DNA of 64,000 nt from contig JAEVLN010000022.1 of NCBI GenBank assembly GCA_018350325.1, positions 885,105 to 949,104 on the forward strand, given 5' to 3'. This stretch comes from Globodera rostochiensis (Eukaryota > Nematoda > Chromadorea > Rhabditida > Heteroderidae). A program made the translations under genes and the position numbers. Below, in pieces: positions 14,488 through 25,771 of this stretch; the stretch's first letter is position 1, and each line of letters begins with the position of its first letter. Below the pieces are notes generated by a model. The model was not told where the DNA came from. It worked only from the letters and a program-made list of their open reading frames with translations, and searched no databases.

Positions 14488-15644
14488 GTTGCTAAATAGA
14501 GAAGTAATAAAAGGAAAAGCAGAAATTGAAACAGACAAATGAGACTTTTTTTGTGCATTTGTAATACATATTTAAAAACTTCATTCAACATGCCTTTTTG
14601 ATAAAACAATCGGCTAACCTACTTTATCATTATGTAGCACTAAATTTGTTACATGATTTGATTTTATGGAAGACTTTCGACAAGCCTACTAACAGCACCT
14701 TTTCGACTTGACAACCACTCACCAGGGCTTTTAAATGCAATCGACCAAAACTTAACAATTGACTAATAGTTGTAGTTATTGGTAGAGAAGGCAGATAACG
14801 GATTTAACGGGGTAAGGGATTCCGGGTTTTTTTTTTTTGAAAAAACTCCGGTCTCAAGTTACTGGCTTTTTACCAAAATTTGCAGCTTAGACATTTGCTG
14901 TCCTAGCGAGAATAGGACATTTGCAGTTCTACAAATGCGAGAATCAACGTTTATGGCCCAGTTGTAATAGGCATTTGCGGCTCAAACATTAAATTCAAAT
15001 GGCCAAACTAAACACACAAATTCAAAGTTCTATTGTTTTTCCTTTCAGTTTTTGTTCGGAAAAATGAAGGCTGAAGAGTACAGACGTCTCCGCCGAAGGC
15101 TCTCCGGTTTTTCTATCAAACCATATACCAATCGACTCCTCGGTCTCTAATATTTACACGAATATGAAAATTGTTGTTAGAGAAAGCCACTGTAAAATTG
15201 CTCAAAACTGACACAAACACAATTTTATAGAGTTGTCTAACGAGCCAACGCGACCGGTATAGTAAGTATTAATGCTACAAGCAATGGAAAAAAGTTTTGA
15301 TAGCATGGTTGAAATAGAGATTTTGCGCATTACTAATTAATTGTATATGATTTGATAGGAAAATCGGTGACGTCTAATGCATGATTCAACCTACGCATTC
15401 ACCAGTGTTGCATGAGCGAATTGTGGCCAATTTTAAAACAGGAACAAAAATGCCCACGGCCGCAAATGTCCGGAAAGCAAAAGTCTGGGCCGTAATGTCC
15501 GAATAACAAATTTGGACATACTCTCCGATTTAATATATGAATTTTCTTAAAACAATTTGCTTTAATGATGATACTTTTACTGCTAGAACAATGTGTGAGT
15601 GTGCAGCATAACAAAATAGAAAAGTAAACAAGCCCGTAAAACAT
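14488..15644. other. Intergenic, GrpE to RS-rich gene
   Basis: AT-rich. The only candidate gene is the 28-codon frame at 15064-15150 described separately. Short repeated words around ACATTTGC occur at about 14890-14985. Nothing else is supported. Confidence 0.4.
15064..15150 (+). CDS. Orphan small open frame with a good 5' acceptor
   Basis: A 28-codon frame starting at an ATG just after a strong TTTTCCTTTCAG acceptor. The peptide is basic (EEYRRLRRRLSGF). A consensus donor (GTAAGT) lies further on at about 15262, so this may be the first exon of a small gene. I recognise no family and the gene end is not resolved. It could equally be chance. Confidence 0.2.
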   Translation: MKAEEYRRLRRRLSGFSIKPYTNRLLGL

Positions 15645-16849
15645 TCAGTCCATTTTCACAACTCCAACTTTTGCGGGACGTATCGGGCGGTTGTGCAAGC
15701 TGTAGCCAATGTTCAGGACGTGTGCGATGTGACCAGCGGGGTATTCCGACTGAAAATTGTTTCGTCGTTTTTTGTTGTTGGCATTTTTATGCTAAAATCG
15801 ATTAAATTTGCTTTGCCTGATCCGTCGGAATTTCGTACACAGCCTCGTGCAAATTTGGGTTAAATTTCTGTCCTTCCGGCCGAACGGGCACAAGTCCATG
15901 CTTGGAGAATGTCTTGAGCAGAACTTCCTTGGTCATTTTGAGGCCTGTTTGCAAACTGTCGACAGAAGCGTCACGGATTTCCACCTTATCCAGAGAAAGC
16001 AAAGCTAAGTCCAACACATCAGCCACCTAAATTCTGAGAGTGTCTTTAAATCCTTCAACAGTTTAACCCCGCAAAATTGATTTTTTCGGCACTTTATTTA
16101 AACATCGAATTGAACTAGGGTAGGACACCCCTGCTTTTTCGGTTAACCGGGGTGCAGCAGGGCTTAAAACCGGCTTTCCAAATTTTAATCAAATTCTTTA
16201 AAATAGTTAAAATAAACCAGGGTCGTATAAAAAAACCCCGGTTAACCGGGTACAAAATCATAAACCAAATCCCGGTTTTAAAACCGGTCCTGTCATACCC
16301 TTTTTGAAAGTGTACACAACCGACTGATTAGCTTAAAAATCATTATTAAATTCACTTACCTCCAACAAATCCTTGCAAAACGGCTGAATTGCAAACACTT
16401 TGGCCTCCTCAATTTGCCGCTGACTTCGTTTGCGCAAATTTTCCATGTCCGCAAGCGCCCTTTTGTATTTGTCCGTCAATACATCAATTTCGGCGACCAA
16501 TTCGTCAGCATTTCGCTCAGGACACGTTTCATCCGCTTAACAGTAACTTTTACATTTTCTGAAAACGAAATTCATTATTTACTTTGGCAAAAATATTTTC
16601 CAAAAAAAATCCGGTCCGGCCGGGTACAGGATCAGAGTGTTAGAAAAACCAGGACTTTTTTTTTTTGACCCGGGCCCGGGTTTGTTTGAGCTGAGAAAAC
16701 TTTAAAATTCTGAGTTCTACTCACTCACCCAAATGTCGGGTCAAGTGATAAGAACGCAAAGAGCGCGGATCGGAGCGAGCGAGCCGAAGCAAAGCAAATT
16801 GCCCACGCAGTCCTGAAGAAAAATGTTGCGCAATTTTGGTGCAGAACAT
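15645..16849 (-). CDS. GRPEL1: Mitochondrial GrpE-like nucleotide exchange factor
   Basis: Nucleotide-exchange factor for mitochondrial HSP70 in the matrix import motor. Exon 1 (16849-~16730) is a typical presequence: Met-Phe-Cys then Arg/Ser/Leu-rich, no acidic residues until SDPRSLRSYHL. Exon 2 encodes the long GrpE coiled coil (DKYKRALADMENLRKRSQR, QPFCKDLLE). Exon 3 has ALLSLDKVE, GLKMTKEVLLKTFSKHGL and the core signature PEGQKFNPNLHEAVYEIP. Exon 4 encodes the beta-wing end (IGYSLHNRPIRPAKVGVVK) with TGA at 15645-15647. All joins keep phase. The first two introns contain copies of the dispersed CCCGG-rich repeat. Confidence 0.94.
16120..16310. repeat. CCGGTTTTAAAACCGG-type repeat in GrpE intron
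   Basis: Several GGTTAACCGGGG and CCCGGTTTTAAAACCGG palindromes lie within about 190 bp of intron. They belong compositionally to the dispersed CCCGG-rich family. Confidence 0.5.
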
Positions 16850-17896
16850 TCGACAATTCCAGATTAAATTTTTATGCGCGCTAAAATGTTTTTTTGTTTA
16901 ATTTGTTGTACTTTTTGGACCCATTTTTTTGCGTTAATGTACCTCTCTGCGCCAAAAAATGGATCTTGGGCTTTGCCTATCCCCGACCGGGGACCCGTCC
17001 CCCGGTTTTGCTCATTCCCGAAAACGGGGATCCCCCGGTGTTTTTTCGGAATCTTTTTTAATGTCGGGCCGCATGTCGGATTTATTTATTTTCGATTTTG
17101 CCAAGCCCTGATTTGTACGCAATTTTCTAGGAATGGGGTCGGAAACCCGGCCAAACCGAAAACGGGGACGCCCGGTTTAAAACTGACCGTAACCCCACCC
17201 TAGCTAGTTTTTAGCAATACTGAGAAACCGCTAAAGATAGTTTCACCAAAGGACAAACCAATTTTTAGTCGGTCTACTTGATGACAGATCGCCAAATTTT
17301 AATATTTGCAAGTTTTTTGAAATTCTGTTTCAAAATCTCAACAAAAACAACAAAAATTTCTAAGTTTCCCGTCCTTTGACAAACAACTTTTTACAAATTT
17401 CTCATCATTTGACAACCAAATCTTATAATTTAGTTGCATTCAAAAGCTCAAGTGCAGAAGAATTAATGATTATGCTTCTTTAACTTTTGAGAAGTTCTGA
17501 AAATAAAAATGTTCGAAAATTCGACTTTTTCGTGATCAGTAAGTCTGTAACATTTTTGCAAGCTACTTGATCGATTAGCTTACCCATTTTCTTAACAAAT
17601 ATCGTTTAAATTTTCAAATATTCCGCACCTCTCCCTCTCTAAAGCTTTAAAAAATCATCGGATTTTTAATTTTTTTGGTTGTAAAGCGAATCAAAAATTC
17701 AGAATTTTCTCGGCAGTGCATATCGGAACCGCCGACCCGATCTCCCGCCCTCTAGAAGTGTGATTAAAACGGAACCCTAGCTAGGGCACTTAGGCCTAAG
17801 AAGTCTAAGCGTGACTTTTTTTAATGGATTGGACCAGGCTGAGTATTACAGGATTGCCTACAAAATTTTACCATTCGTAACTTTATAATTGCAACA
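16850..17896. other. Intergenic between GrpE and RGG gene
   Basis: 16975-17210 is a CCCCGG-rich tract of the dispersed family (CGACCGGGGACCCGTCCCCCGG). The rest is AT-rich with short internal repeats (GACAAACAA, ATTTGACAACCAA) at about 17380-17430. The gap is divergent between GrpE (-) and the RGG gene (+), so promoters are expected. No gene seen. Confidence 0.4.
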
Positions 17897-18599
17897 ATGA
17901 GTGCTAACAGAGGTCGAGGACGTGCAGCTTCAGCTGCTTATCATCAACAGGTGGCAGGTAAACGAGGTTTTATTTTCCTCCATAGAGTAGTTTTTCTTTG
18001 ATTTGTTATTACGCGGTTGTCAAATTTTTGGTAATCGACAATGTATAATGCGGTTTTGCATCCTAGAACCACCGGTTCGTGGTTCTGGCCGCGGAGGTTA
18101 TGGACGTGGAATGGATGTTCAACAGCGTCAGCAGGAAGCAACTCCGTCACCGTCGTTGCGTGGAGCGCGAGGCGGTCGTGGCGTCGGCGGACATCGAGAC
18201 GAACATCAGCCACCGGCTACTTCACTGGCGACTCCACTTTCTGCCGTTAATCCGTCCGTCGTTGATCCGCTTCCTGTTGCGCGTGGACATCGTCCGCCAA
18301 TGAGTCGTTATGGTGCGTACGTTGCATTCACGAAACAGCGTGAAGAATTGGAACAGGTTGTTTTGGTTTTAACCATTTACCATATGTTAATTGCGTTACT
18401 GTGTATTCAGAAGCCGGTGGGACCTACTGAAAAGGATGAACCGAAGCATCCTCTGCTCGACAAAGTTGTGTTGCGTATGCAGGAACACAAAAAGGCTGAG
18501 GAGGAGAGTACTAATAGCCAAATTCAAGAAGTGGTGGTGACATCATCACAGCATGATGGAGGACACGAGCAGCAGGGAGGAGCGGTTGTTGTGGGTTAG
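17897..18599 (+). CDS. RGG-rich protein of unknown family
   Basis: Three exons. The ATG at 17897 begins SANRGRGRAASAA; exon 2 (from about 18067) has repeated RG/RGG motifs (RGSGRGGYGRGM, RGARGGRGVGGHRDE), then a Pro/Ala/Val linker and SRYGAYVAFTKQREELEQ; exon 3 (after a 54-bp intron ending TATTCAG at 18410) is Glu/Lys/Gln-rich and can end at TAG 18597-18599. RGG tracts point to RNA binding and arginine methylation; no folded domain is recognised. A further open stretch after an acceptor at about 18658 contains two tandem 45-bp copies of a GNAI...EQN unit (18755-18845) and may be an additional 3' exon. Confidence 0.55.
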
Positions 18600-19270
18600 T
18601 GATTTTGATTTAGAACCCGGAAATTTAAGAATTTAACTTTTATATATGAATGATTTAGCAGCAGTTAGCCGTGAGTCGAACTGCCGCGAGTGTCTCTTCC
18701 GCGCTGAATTTGTTCATTTGATGCGATCCATCGGGCATCTTTTGACTGAATTCGGAAATGCCATCGGTGGCGGGCGCAACATCGAGCAAAACCATCACGG
18801 AAATGCCATCGCTGACGGGCACAACAACGAGCAAAACGGTCGCTAGAGATGAGAGCCCTTGCCAAATGTTTGATGGATGTGGATGAATTTCCAGATTTTT
18901 ACATTCAAATTTACTGATCAAACCATGTTCAAATGGAGATCCTTTATACCAATTTCTGTGTTGGTCTGTTTCTACTTTTTTCATACTTCAATGTATAAAA
19001 CAATTTTGTTTTTATTGCTTGATTCATTCGTGTTAATTATTTTAAGACGAACTGAGGCACCGGGAGGGGGGTGCCCCGAGCGAGGACTTCTTCTCCAAGG
19101 GGGTCCATAAAAAGGGTAGATGAGGGCGGGTTCAAGGCCTTTCTCCCGTCCGTCCGGGTAGTTCGTTTTTATATTATCGGTGAAGATGTGAAGGAAAAAG
19201 AATTAAAGATTTTGATGAAATTCATTTAAAAAAAATAACAATTTAAAAATGCGAAGGTTGTATGCCATCA
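18600..19270. other. Intergenic between RGG gene and BCD1 3' end
   Basis: Convergent spacer. It contains the tandem 45-bp duplication at 18755-18845 and a G-rich patch at 19060-19110. No independent gene is supported. Confidence 0.4.
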
Positions 19271-22206
19271 TCAATAACTTCCTCTTCCGCGATTACCCCT
19301 CGCAGAGTTGGGGAATTTTCTGGCCATGTTCCATCCAGCAGCGCCCTGTTGGGGGAAAGTCGGTCGAACCCACTAAAAATGGGGGGATTATTCATTGGCA
19401 TTGTTGTTGATAATTATGTGTGCTTTCTACCTGCGAACTTTGGTGTTGGACGGCGGGTCGTTGGTAGGGGTGAAAATGGAGTGCATTCATTGGCTGATTG
19501 TGCGCATTGCCCGAGAAGGAAAACTGCAGCAAAATCTCATTTTTAAAATTTTAAAAACAGACTTTAATAGCGTATAATACGGTGCTTTTCAAATTGCCGA
19601 TTCGAAAGTTGGGGCCGTATATAGTAATTTGTTCTTAAAATTGAAAACTCACTCGCTGCTGATTTTGAGGTCGAATGCCTCCGTCAACAGCAGGAGGGCA
19701 TTGCTGATGCGCGAGGTTGTGGTTCCCTCGTGCTGCTCCTCTCCGACCCATTTGCTGCTGATTGAAATTGTTTCTCGTCCTTCCGAAGTTGTTTCTCTGT
19801 TGCCATTTTGGACGTTCTAAACATGTCGTGTTATGAAGATCGAATGAATGCTTCCAGGTCTACCGACATCGCCTTCCCCCCCCCCATGAAACACTAACAA
19901 CTAGAGCGAGGGCGATCGATTTTTTTTCGAGATTCTCGATCGAAATCTCGATCGGTTCTCAGGTCCTAGCTCTACTAACAACTTGACCATTAATCGCCTG
20001 TCCCCTTTCTTTGCTCATTTCCTGCAGCTGTTTCTGCTCCTCCTCGCCCATCAACGGCAAGTCCAGCTCGCCGAACTCCGCGTCTCGTCTGAGCACAACC
20101 ACAAAACATGGATGGCCATTTACCTAAACCTCAAAATTTCAAAAGCAAAAGACAAAGTCGCGTGACTCTCACATGTCGATTACGCAAATTGTCCAAAATA
20201 GTCCGGTTTGCGTCGACCACGTAATACCTTTTAACAAACAAAAAAGAAATGAAAACCCCCCCAACGCCAACTTATTTGGCCTACCTCATGTCATCTTCAG
20301 TTTGTTGATGCTCACTTTCGGACTTTTTGTCACTTCCATTACTCACAGACAACTCCAAATAAACCATCAATTTATCAGCGCATTCATTTTCAGACGACGT
20401 TGGTGCCAAAGTCGACGAAAGCAAAGAATTCGACGCACTAAACTGAAAGTTGAAGAAGCAGGCAAAAGCATAAAACGAGCAATTATCATGTCCTCAAAGT
20501 CGGTTTCGGTTCGGTTAACCGATATTTAATGAACACTAATTAAGTATAAGCAATTATCCAACCAAATAATAGACTACACTTACCGGATGAATGGTCCCAT
20601 TTTGGCCATGTCAATTTGAGAAAGCGAAACCACGGGCCCGTGTGGTTTAGGACGGAGAAATTGACGCAGGAGAGTCACAACGCGAATATTTTCTGGAATA
20701 TTTTCCACCTGAAAATTGTAAGCACAGAAATTTTTTAAAAAACATCAAAAAAGCATACGGTGAAGCTCATGGACTCCAACAATCTTTGCTGTTCGTCCTC
20801 ATCATCTGCCGATTGTGAACTGGCTGAACTTCCGTCCGATTTGCCACCCCCATCCGTATCAGTGCCATCATCTGCTCGATCAATTTCTATTTTGCCATCC
20901 TCTGCTGTTCCCGAAATGCCACCATCCGCCGTTCCATTCCCATCCATTTCATCATCCGACCCGCCGTTGTAATCGACAACAATTGGTCCGCCGTTTGCAA
21001 AAATTGGTGCATCAACAGAAAGTGTTGGCGTTGAAGAGCTTTCATTTAAAAGCTGAAAAAAACAGAGAATATAAAATTCATGCCAAGGCAAACAACCTCC
21101 GCATCGTTAATTTGTCGATCCTCCGTCAATTCGGCACAATTTTCCTTCACTCTTGGAGCAGCACAACGACTCACAAATTTCACAGTGCATGTCCAAAAAA
21201 TTGTGTCAGAAAAACGCTCATGACGCGATCCGTCAGCGCCTAACTCAGAAAAAAACAACAAATTAATTAATTACTTAAACAAATAAAATGGTTAAAGCGC
21301 ACTCACTGTATGTATTGTCCAAACGGAGCCAAATTCGACGCAACAGTGCATTTTGCATGAGGAAGCGCTGGTCGTTTGGAAGGTAAACTTTTGCCGGCGG
21401 TTTGTTGCTAGCTGAAAATTTGTTTAAAAAAATTACAGATTTTTAAGGGTGTATTTTCCCCTTTTAGAATTTGTTAAGGTTTGTTAGAGTTTTTCTTTTA
21501 AAAAATTCGATTTTTAGGGGTGTATATTCCTTTTAACCTCTTCCTCCCCCCCCCCCGCTACCTTTCCCCAAATACGGGCCTGTCTGGTTCAAAAAATATT
21601 CTTTATATGCTTTTTGGGAGCGCATAATCCGAATTCGAACTCCATTTCGATCGATTGCGAATCCCAAAACCGCTTTAGGCAAGTCAAATCGACTTCATCG
21701 TTCATTGCTTGCTTTCTCGTTTTAGGCCAAAAAATTTTTGGGAATTTGAATTTTCGACTTTTTGATTGCATTTTAGACTGGGCGGTAGTTTTTTCTTTAC
21801 TCACCGTCTGGAGCACAAAATTTAACTTTGTCATCTGTTTTCATTTGCTGATTAATTTTCTGCATAAACTGTTGGTCACCAATGCTGATTTCCTCGTTGA
21901 ACTGCGAATGTCCATGGATTTGCTTCCACTGATGTTGAGCTTTACACTAAAATATTAAATTAAATGCTTAAAAACGCAAATAACGACGACAAAAATAATA
22001 ACCTTTCCCGACTCTTTGTGCGTTTTAAAGCAAAGCACTGAACAAGTGCGAACTGAACACTGTGGACATTTGTATTTGCCACAATTCTCCAAAGTACAGA
22101 CGAAACAAGAAGCAATTGGCTGCAGGAGATTGGACGGGCACTTTGAGCTTGAAAAAGGTTTCAATGAGGAAGAAGTCTCCAGAAGCAGCAGATTCGATTC
22201 AACCAT
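19271..22206 (-). CDS. ZNHIT6: Box C/D snoRNA assembly factor BCD1 (HIT zinc finger)
   Basis: Nucle(ol)ar assembly factor that stabilises box C/D snoRNAs. After a short leader, exon 1 encodes a complete HIT finger: CFVC..., KCPQC, RTCSVLCFKTH, with the last Cys (CKAQH) in exon 2 at about 21950. Downstream segments follow the BCD1 core: LMQNALLRRIWLRLDN, FSDTIFWTCTVKFVS (strand before the acidic linker), an Asp/Glu/Ser-rich linker (21010-20790), then NIPENIRVVTLLRQFLRPK and the family-typical TILDNLRNRH...HPCFVVVLRRD (about 20220-20070). The C-terminal three exons, all in phase, add a Gln/Asn/Arg-Gly tail (NNFNQQQMGRRGAARGN; ARGNRGRGSY then TGA at 19271) that I do not associate with other BCD1 proteins. 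The first two exons and upstream region have partial copies near CoA synthase. Confidence 0.87.
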
Positions 22207-22320
22207 TTCAATTCCTAAATATAACAGATTGAACTTTTCGGCTTTTTAAACTTTTGCTCTTAATTTGTGAGCTTTGTCCAATAAAATTTAAGAATATTCG
22301 TCGGATATTACGACTTCTGA

Positions 22321-22520
22321 GGCAATTGTGGAATCAAAAACAAAAAGAATGAACGACGAATAATTTGAATTTTACGAATTTGTGGTGCTTGAAATTTGAG
22401 AACTTCCCTTCGAAATCGATACGAATTGATCAGTGGAATACAGTGAAAGCACATTAACGATACGATACAATAAAAGACAATGAAACCGGGCTGTTTTCAG
22501 ACATGGTCACTTCACAAATA
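22321..22520. repeat. Upstream segment of BCD1, copy A of a local duplication
   Basis: About 200 bp immediately 5' of BCD1 that is clearly homologous to 25974-26217, immediately 5' of CoA synthase. Shared words include ACAAAAAGAATGAACGACG, CACATTAACGATACGATACA and CAGACATGGTCACTTCACAA. It probably contains promoter/5' UTR sequence. Confidence 0.85.
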
Positions 22521-22657
22521 ATAGAAATTTTCCGTTGACTTCGTTTAACCAAAAGTGCGTAAATAAATGAGTGAATACCAAACTCAAATCGGCATCCGAA
22601 TATTAATTTCTCGAAACATGTAAAAATAATTACATAAAAAAGACTGCAAAGCATTGA

Positions 22658-23290
22658 TCAGTACGGATGCGATCGTTCGACAAATCCTCCTCCTCCACCA
22701 CTGTCGTATCCGCGCATCGGCCCTCCCCCAGCGGGGAATTCGCCCGGCGGCGGTGGTCCTCCAGCAAATGCGCCCTGTGGCAGTCCACTTCCCTGCGGGC
22801 CTCTTGGCGCATGGCACGAATTGCATTCCTTACGGAACGCAAAATTGACATTACTGCACCTGAATTGCAGCAAACGAGCCAACTTTTTGACAATTCGATC
22901 ATCCAATCAGTACGGGCAGTTCCAATCGCCCAGACGCATTTCCAGGCCGCCCCCGCCACGAGCACCAGCTCCTCCTCTTCCGCCACGAGCGCCGAATGCA
23001 CCGCGACCTCGCCCGTCGCCTCTGCCACGACCTCCCCGGGGAGTGACTCTGCCACCACCTGAGCACAATCAATATAAGTATTGTCCTATTAACTTGCAAA
23101 ATTCCTGTTTTTACTATAACAAAATTCCCTCTGTCCCTCACCGTCAAAGCCACGGAAGTCACGCCCACCACCAATGCCTGAAATGCAACATCCAAACTAA
23201 CATTTCGCAAAATTTAACTACCGCCACCTCTGGCACCGCCGGAAAATTTACTTATCAAAGAATCGTTTGCCTTTGCTTACATACGATTCC
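22658..23290 (-). CDS. FUS/EWS/TAF15-like RGG + RanBP2 zinc-finger protein, no RRM
   Basis: Exons from about 23275 carry Gly/Arg-rich sequence (KFSGGARGGG, IGGGRDFRGFDG, then an RGG block TPRGGRGRGDGRGRGAFG), followed by one RNA-binding RanBP2-type finger, GDWNCPRCSNVNFAFRKECN, completed by SCHAP, and a Gly/Pro-rich tail ending ERSHPY. The final R/H-x-PY resembles the PY-NLS of FUS/TAF15/EWS, read by transportin. The finger is split by an intron (GTACTG...ATTCAG). No RRM can be found between the Gly-rich exons and the finger, unlike canonical FUS-family proteins. The start is unresolved: an ATG at 23294-23296 cannot be joined without a very short (34-nt) intron. It lies about 100 bp downstream of the CoA synthase stop on the same strand. 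Confidence 0.7.
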
Positions 23291-23395
23291 TCCCATTATA
23301 AAAAATTTTTAATAGTTCAAATATTTTTCAATTAAAAAGTGCGCAAAAAATACACGAATTTTGAAAAAAATCATCACATCTTCCTGACTTTTTGC

Positions 23396-25771
23396 TTAAC
23401 AAAGATTGTCAACCTGGTTTTTTTCCCCAAAAGTCCCGGTCCACTTCAGCTCTAGTATAACACCATTTTTATAGAGGTGAACGAGTTGGGTAAAAGTGAA
23501 CGAGTCAGGGTAGGTGAACAAGTTGGCGGTAGTTGGATTTTTACCTTTCATTTGCTGATTAATTTCCTGCAAAAATTTTTGGTCACCAATGCTAATTTCC
23601 TCGTTGAAGTGAGAAAGTCCATGGATCTGCTTCCAATTATGTTGAGTTTTGCACTAAAATATTGGTGACAATTCATAAACTTCAAAATTAAATTTCTAAA
23701 AACGCAAATAACCTTTCCCGACTCTTTGTGCGTTTTAAAGCACAGCACTGAACAAGTACGAACTGAACACTGCGGACATTTGTATTTGCCACAATTATCC
23801 AAAGTACAGACGAAACAAGAAGCAATCCGCAGAAGATTGGACGGGCACTTTGATTCTCCCAAATAACGCTGTTTCACGGTGTCCAACGCTTTTTGCACTT
23901 GTCTTTCGGTTTCCGAATAATCCCACTGCGAACAGAACACAACATTGCTTTTGGCAATCCGTTGATCATTGGGAAATTGGTTGTCGATCCTTCCACAGGC
24001 CTACAAAGGGAGAATTCATTTATATGCGCCTTTGATTTGTTTGTTTTCAAAAATAAATTGTATAAAAAAATTAAGATTTCGAGACTCTCGCTACTAGACT
24101 TAGAAAGCTAAATATTTTGTTTACGAATGGTAGCATATAAAACCTTGTCTTCGGACACTTTGTCTCGTACACAAACGCGTTCGATCGCCACCTTTCTTGG
24201 TACGAACACCGTCCAAACTTGGTCAACATAATCTCCCCATCCGGCTTCTAACAAAAGCGCTGCGTCAATGACGGCAATTTTCTTCTTTGTTTGTTTAATT
24301 GTCGCCCTGACACTCTCCACGACCACCGGCCATACCAACGCATTGAGTTGTGCAAGCTTTTCCTAGAAAAATATGTTACGGCATTTTGTATTAAAAAGCA
24401 TCAGGACTTTTTCTTTAAAAAATTTTTGGCATGTTTCATCAACTCTATTTCCTAACCCGTCCTCACCTTGTTGCCGAACACAATATCGGCCAAACGATTT
24501 CTGTTGATGTTGTTGTTCTCCACAATTTCGTCGCCGAATTCTTGCTTCAACTTCAGTCTCAGCTCCTCGTTGTTCTCATAAAGTTGGTGGACAAGAGAAT
24601 CGCATTCAATAACCTTAAACAAATGTATGAAATGCTTAAAGGAAAAGCCATTTTGAATTACACCTCGCATCCTTTGTCGGCCAAATACTTGGCAATATGA
24701 GTTTTGCCCGACGCAATTCCACCGGTCAAACCGATCACGTAATGTTCGTTGGAGATCGCTTCCTTTGGCTTTCGAGGTTCGGCCAAAACGGTGCCCAAAA
24801 GTTCCCTCCTTTTCAAACTGGAACTGATCTTATTCTCCTTCAACACGGCGTCGGGACAGTCGTTTTTCAACACGTCCACCAAACAAATGTCCAAATTGTT
24901 GAAGCCATTTTCCTGCAAAAATAAAATCACCCAATCAGAGCGCCGTCCCCCTTTCACAACGTACCACTCTTTTGGCATTGACCGCTTTGCCGCCTTTCAG
25001 TGTCTCTTCACTGACCACAATTGCTTGAAAATGATTGCCCTCAATTGCCGGTCCAAATGGGTCATAAATGGGCTGTGCATTGCAAGAAATGCCGTCCGAA
25101 ATGTCCTCAATGAACTCCACCACGGAACGGCAACGCTTTCCAACAGGCTCAAGCAGTTCGCAAAGAATTTTACCTGAACTTTTTACACCGATACTCCGAC
25201 GGCAGATTATCAAAATGACTGACTTTCATTCATCTTTCCATCCGTCACACCGCAAGTGATTTGTTTTCTGGCGAGCATTGCGGCTTCAGACAGCAACACT
25301 TTGTGCCCGTTGTGTAAACGATCAAAGGTTCCGCCCAAAACAACGTGCTCATAGCGCTTACCGGCATGATTTGTCGCAGTAAGATTGTTCATGCTGTAGA
25401 CCGGACCGTTCTCCTCGCGCAGCATTGGAAAACTCGGGCGGTCTGGATCTTTAACCTGAAATCAAATCAAATTATGCACTTTTAATCACCGGATTGGAAC
25501 AAACTTCGTCATAGAAAACACGATCAACGGGAATATTGCGTTTTATGTCCAGCAAAACGCGGAGATCAATTTGGGGTTCAATTGTTGAAGCGTTCAAATA
25601 AATTGTCGGAAGCAGCGCCCGAATGCCTTCCATTTCTTCCAAATGCACATAAAGCCGTTGACGAACCTTCGGGATTGTGATTTTCAAGAGTAGTGTCAAT
25701 TTCTGACGAATCAACGCTTCATTTCCGCGCAAAACGAGGAGGCCAACATCAATGGAAGCACTTCCCTCCAT
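23396..25771 (-). CDS. COASY: Bifunctional CoA synthase with added C-terminal HIT zinc finger
   Basis: Catalyses the last two steps of CoA synthesis. The ATG is at 25769-25771. After the metazoan N-terminal region, the phosphopantetheine adenylyltransferase domain shows GGTFDRLHNGHKVLLSEA (HxGH motif, about 25335-25280). The dephospho-CoA kinase domain has P-loop GLTGGIASGKTHIAKYLADKG (about 24735-24670), ECDSLVHQLY, and DAALLLEAGW (about 24270). The normal C-terminal helix (NVVFCSQWDYSETERQVQKAL) ends near 23880. Instead of stopping, the frame runs on into SKCPSNLLRIASCFVC and a complete HIT finger nearly identical to that of BCD1, then CKTQHNWKQIHG... on the next exon, and stops at 23396-23398 (or after a donor near 23540). 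The addition looks like a duplicated piece of BCD1. Confidence 0.88.
23549..23856 (-). repeat. Duplicated BCD1 HIT-finger exons
   Basis: This block is highly similar to 21842-22150 of BCD1, including both exon segments and the intron position. Sharp homology starts at the plus-strand word GGACGGGCACTTTGA (23840s versus 22130s). All eight zinc ligands are intact and the block is in frame with the upstream CoA synthase exon. Confidence 0.88.
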
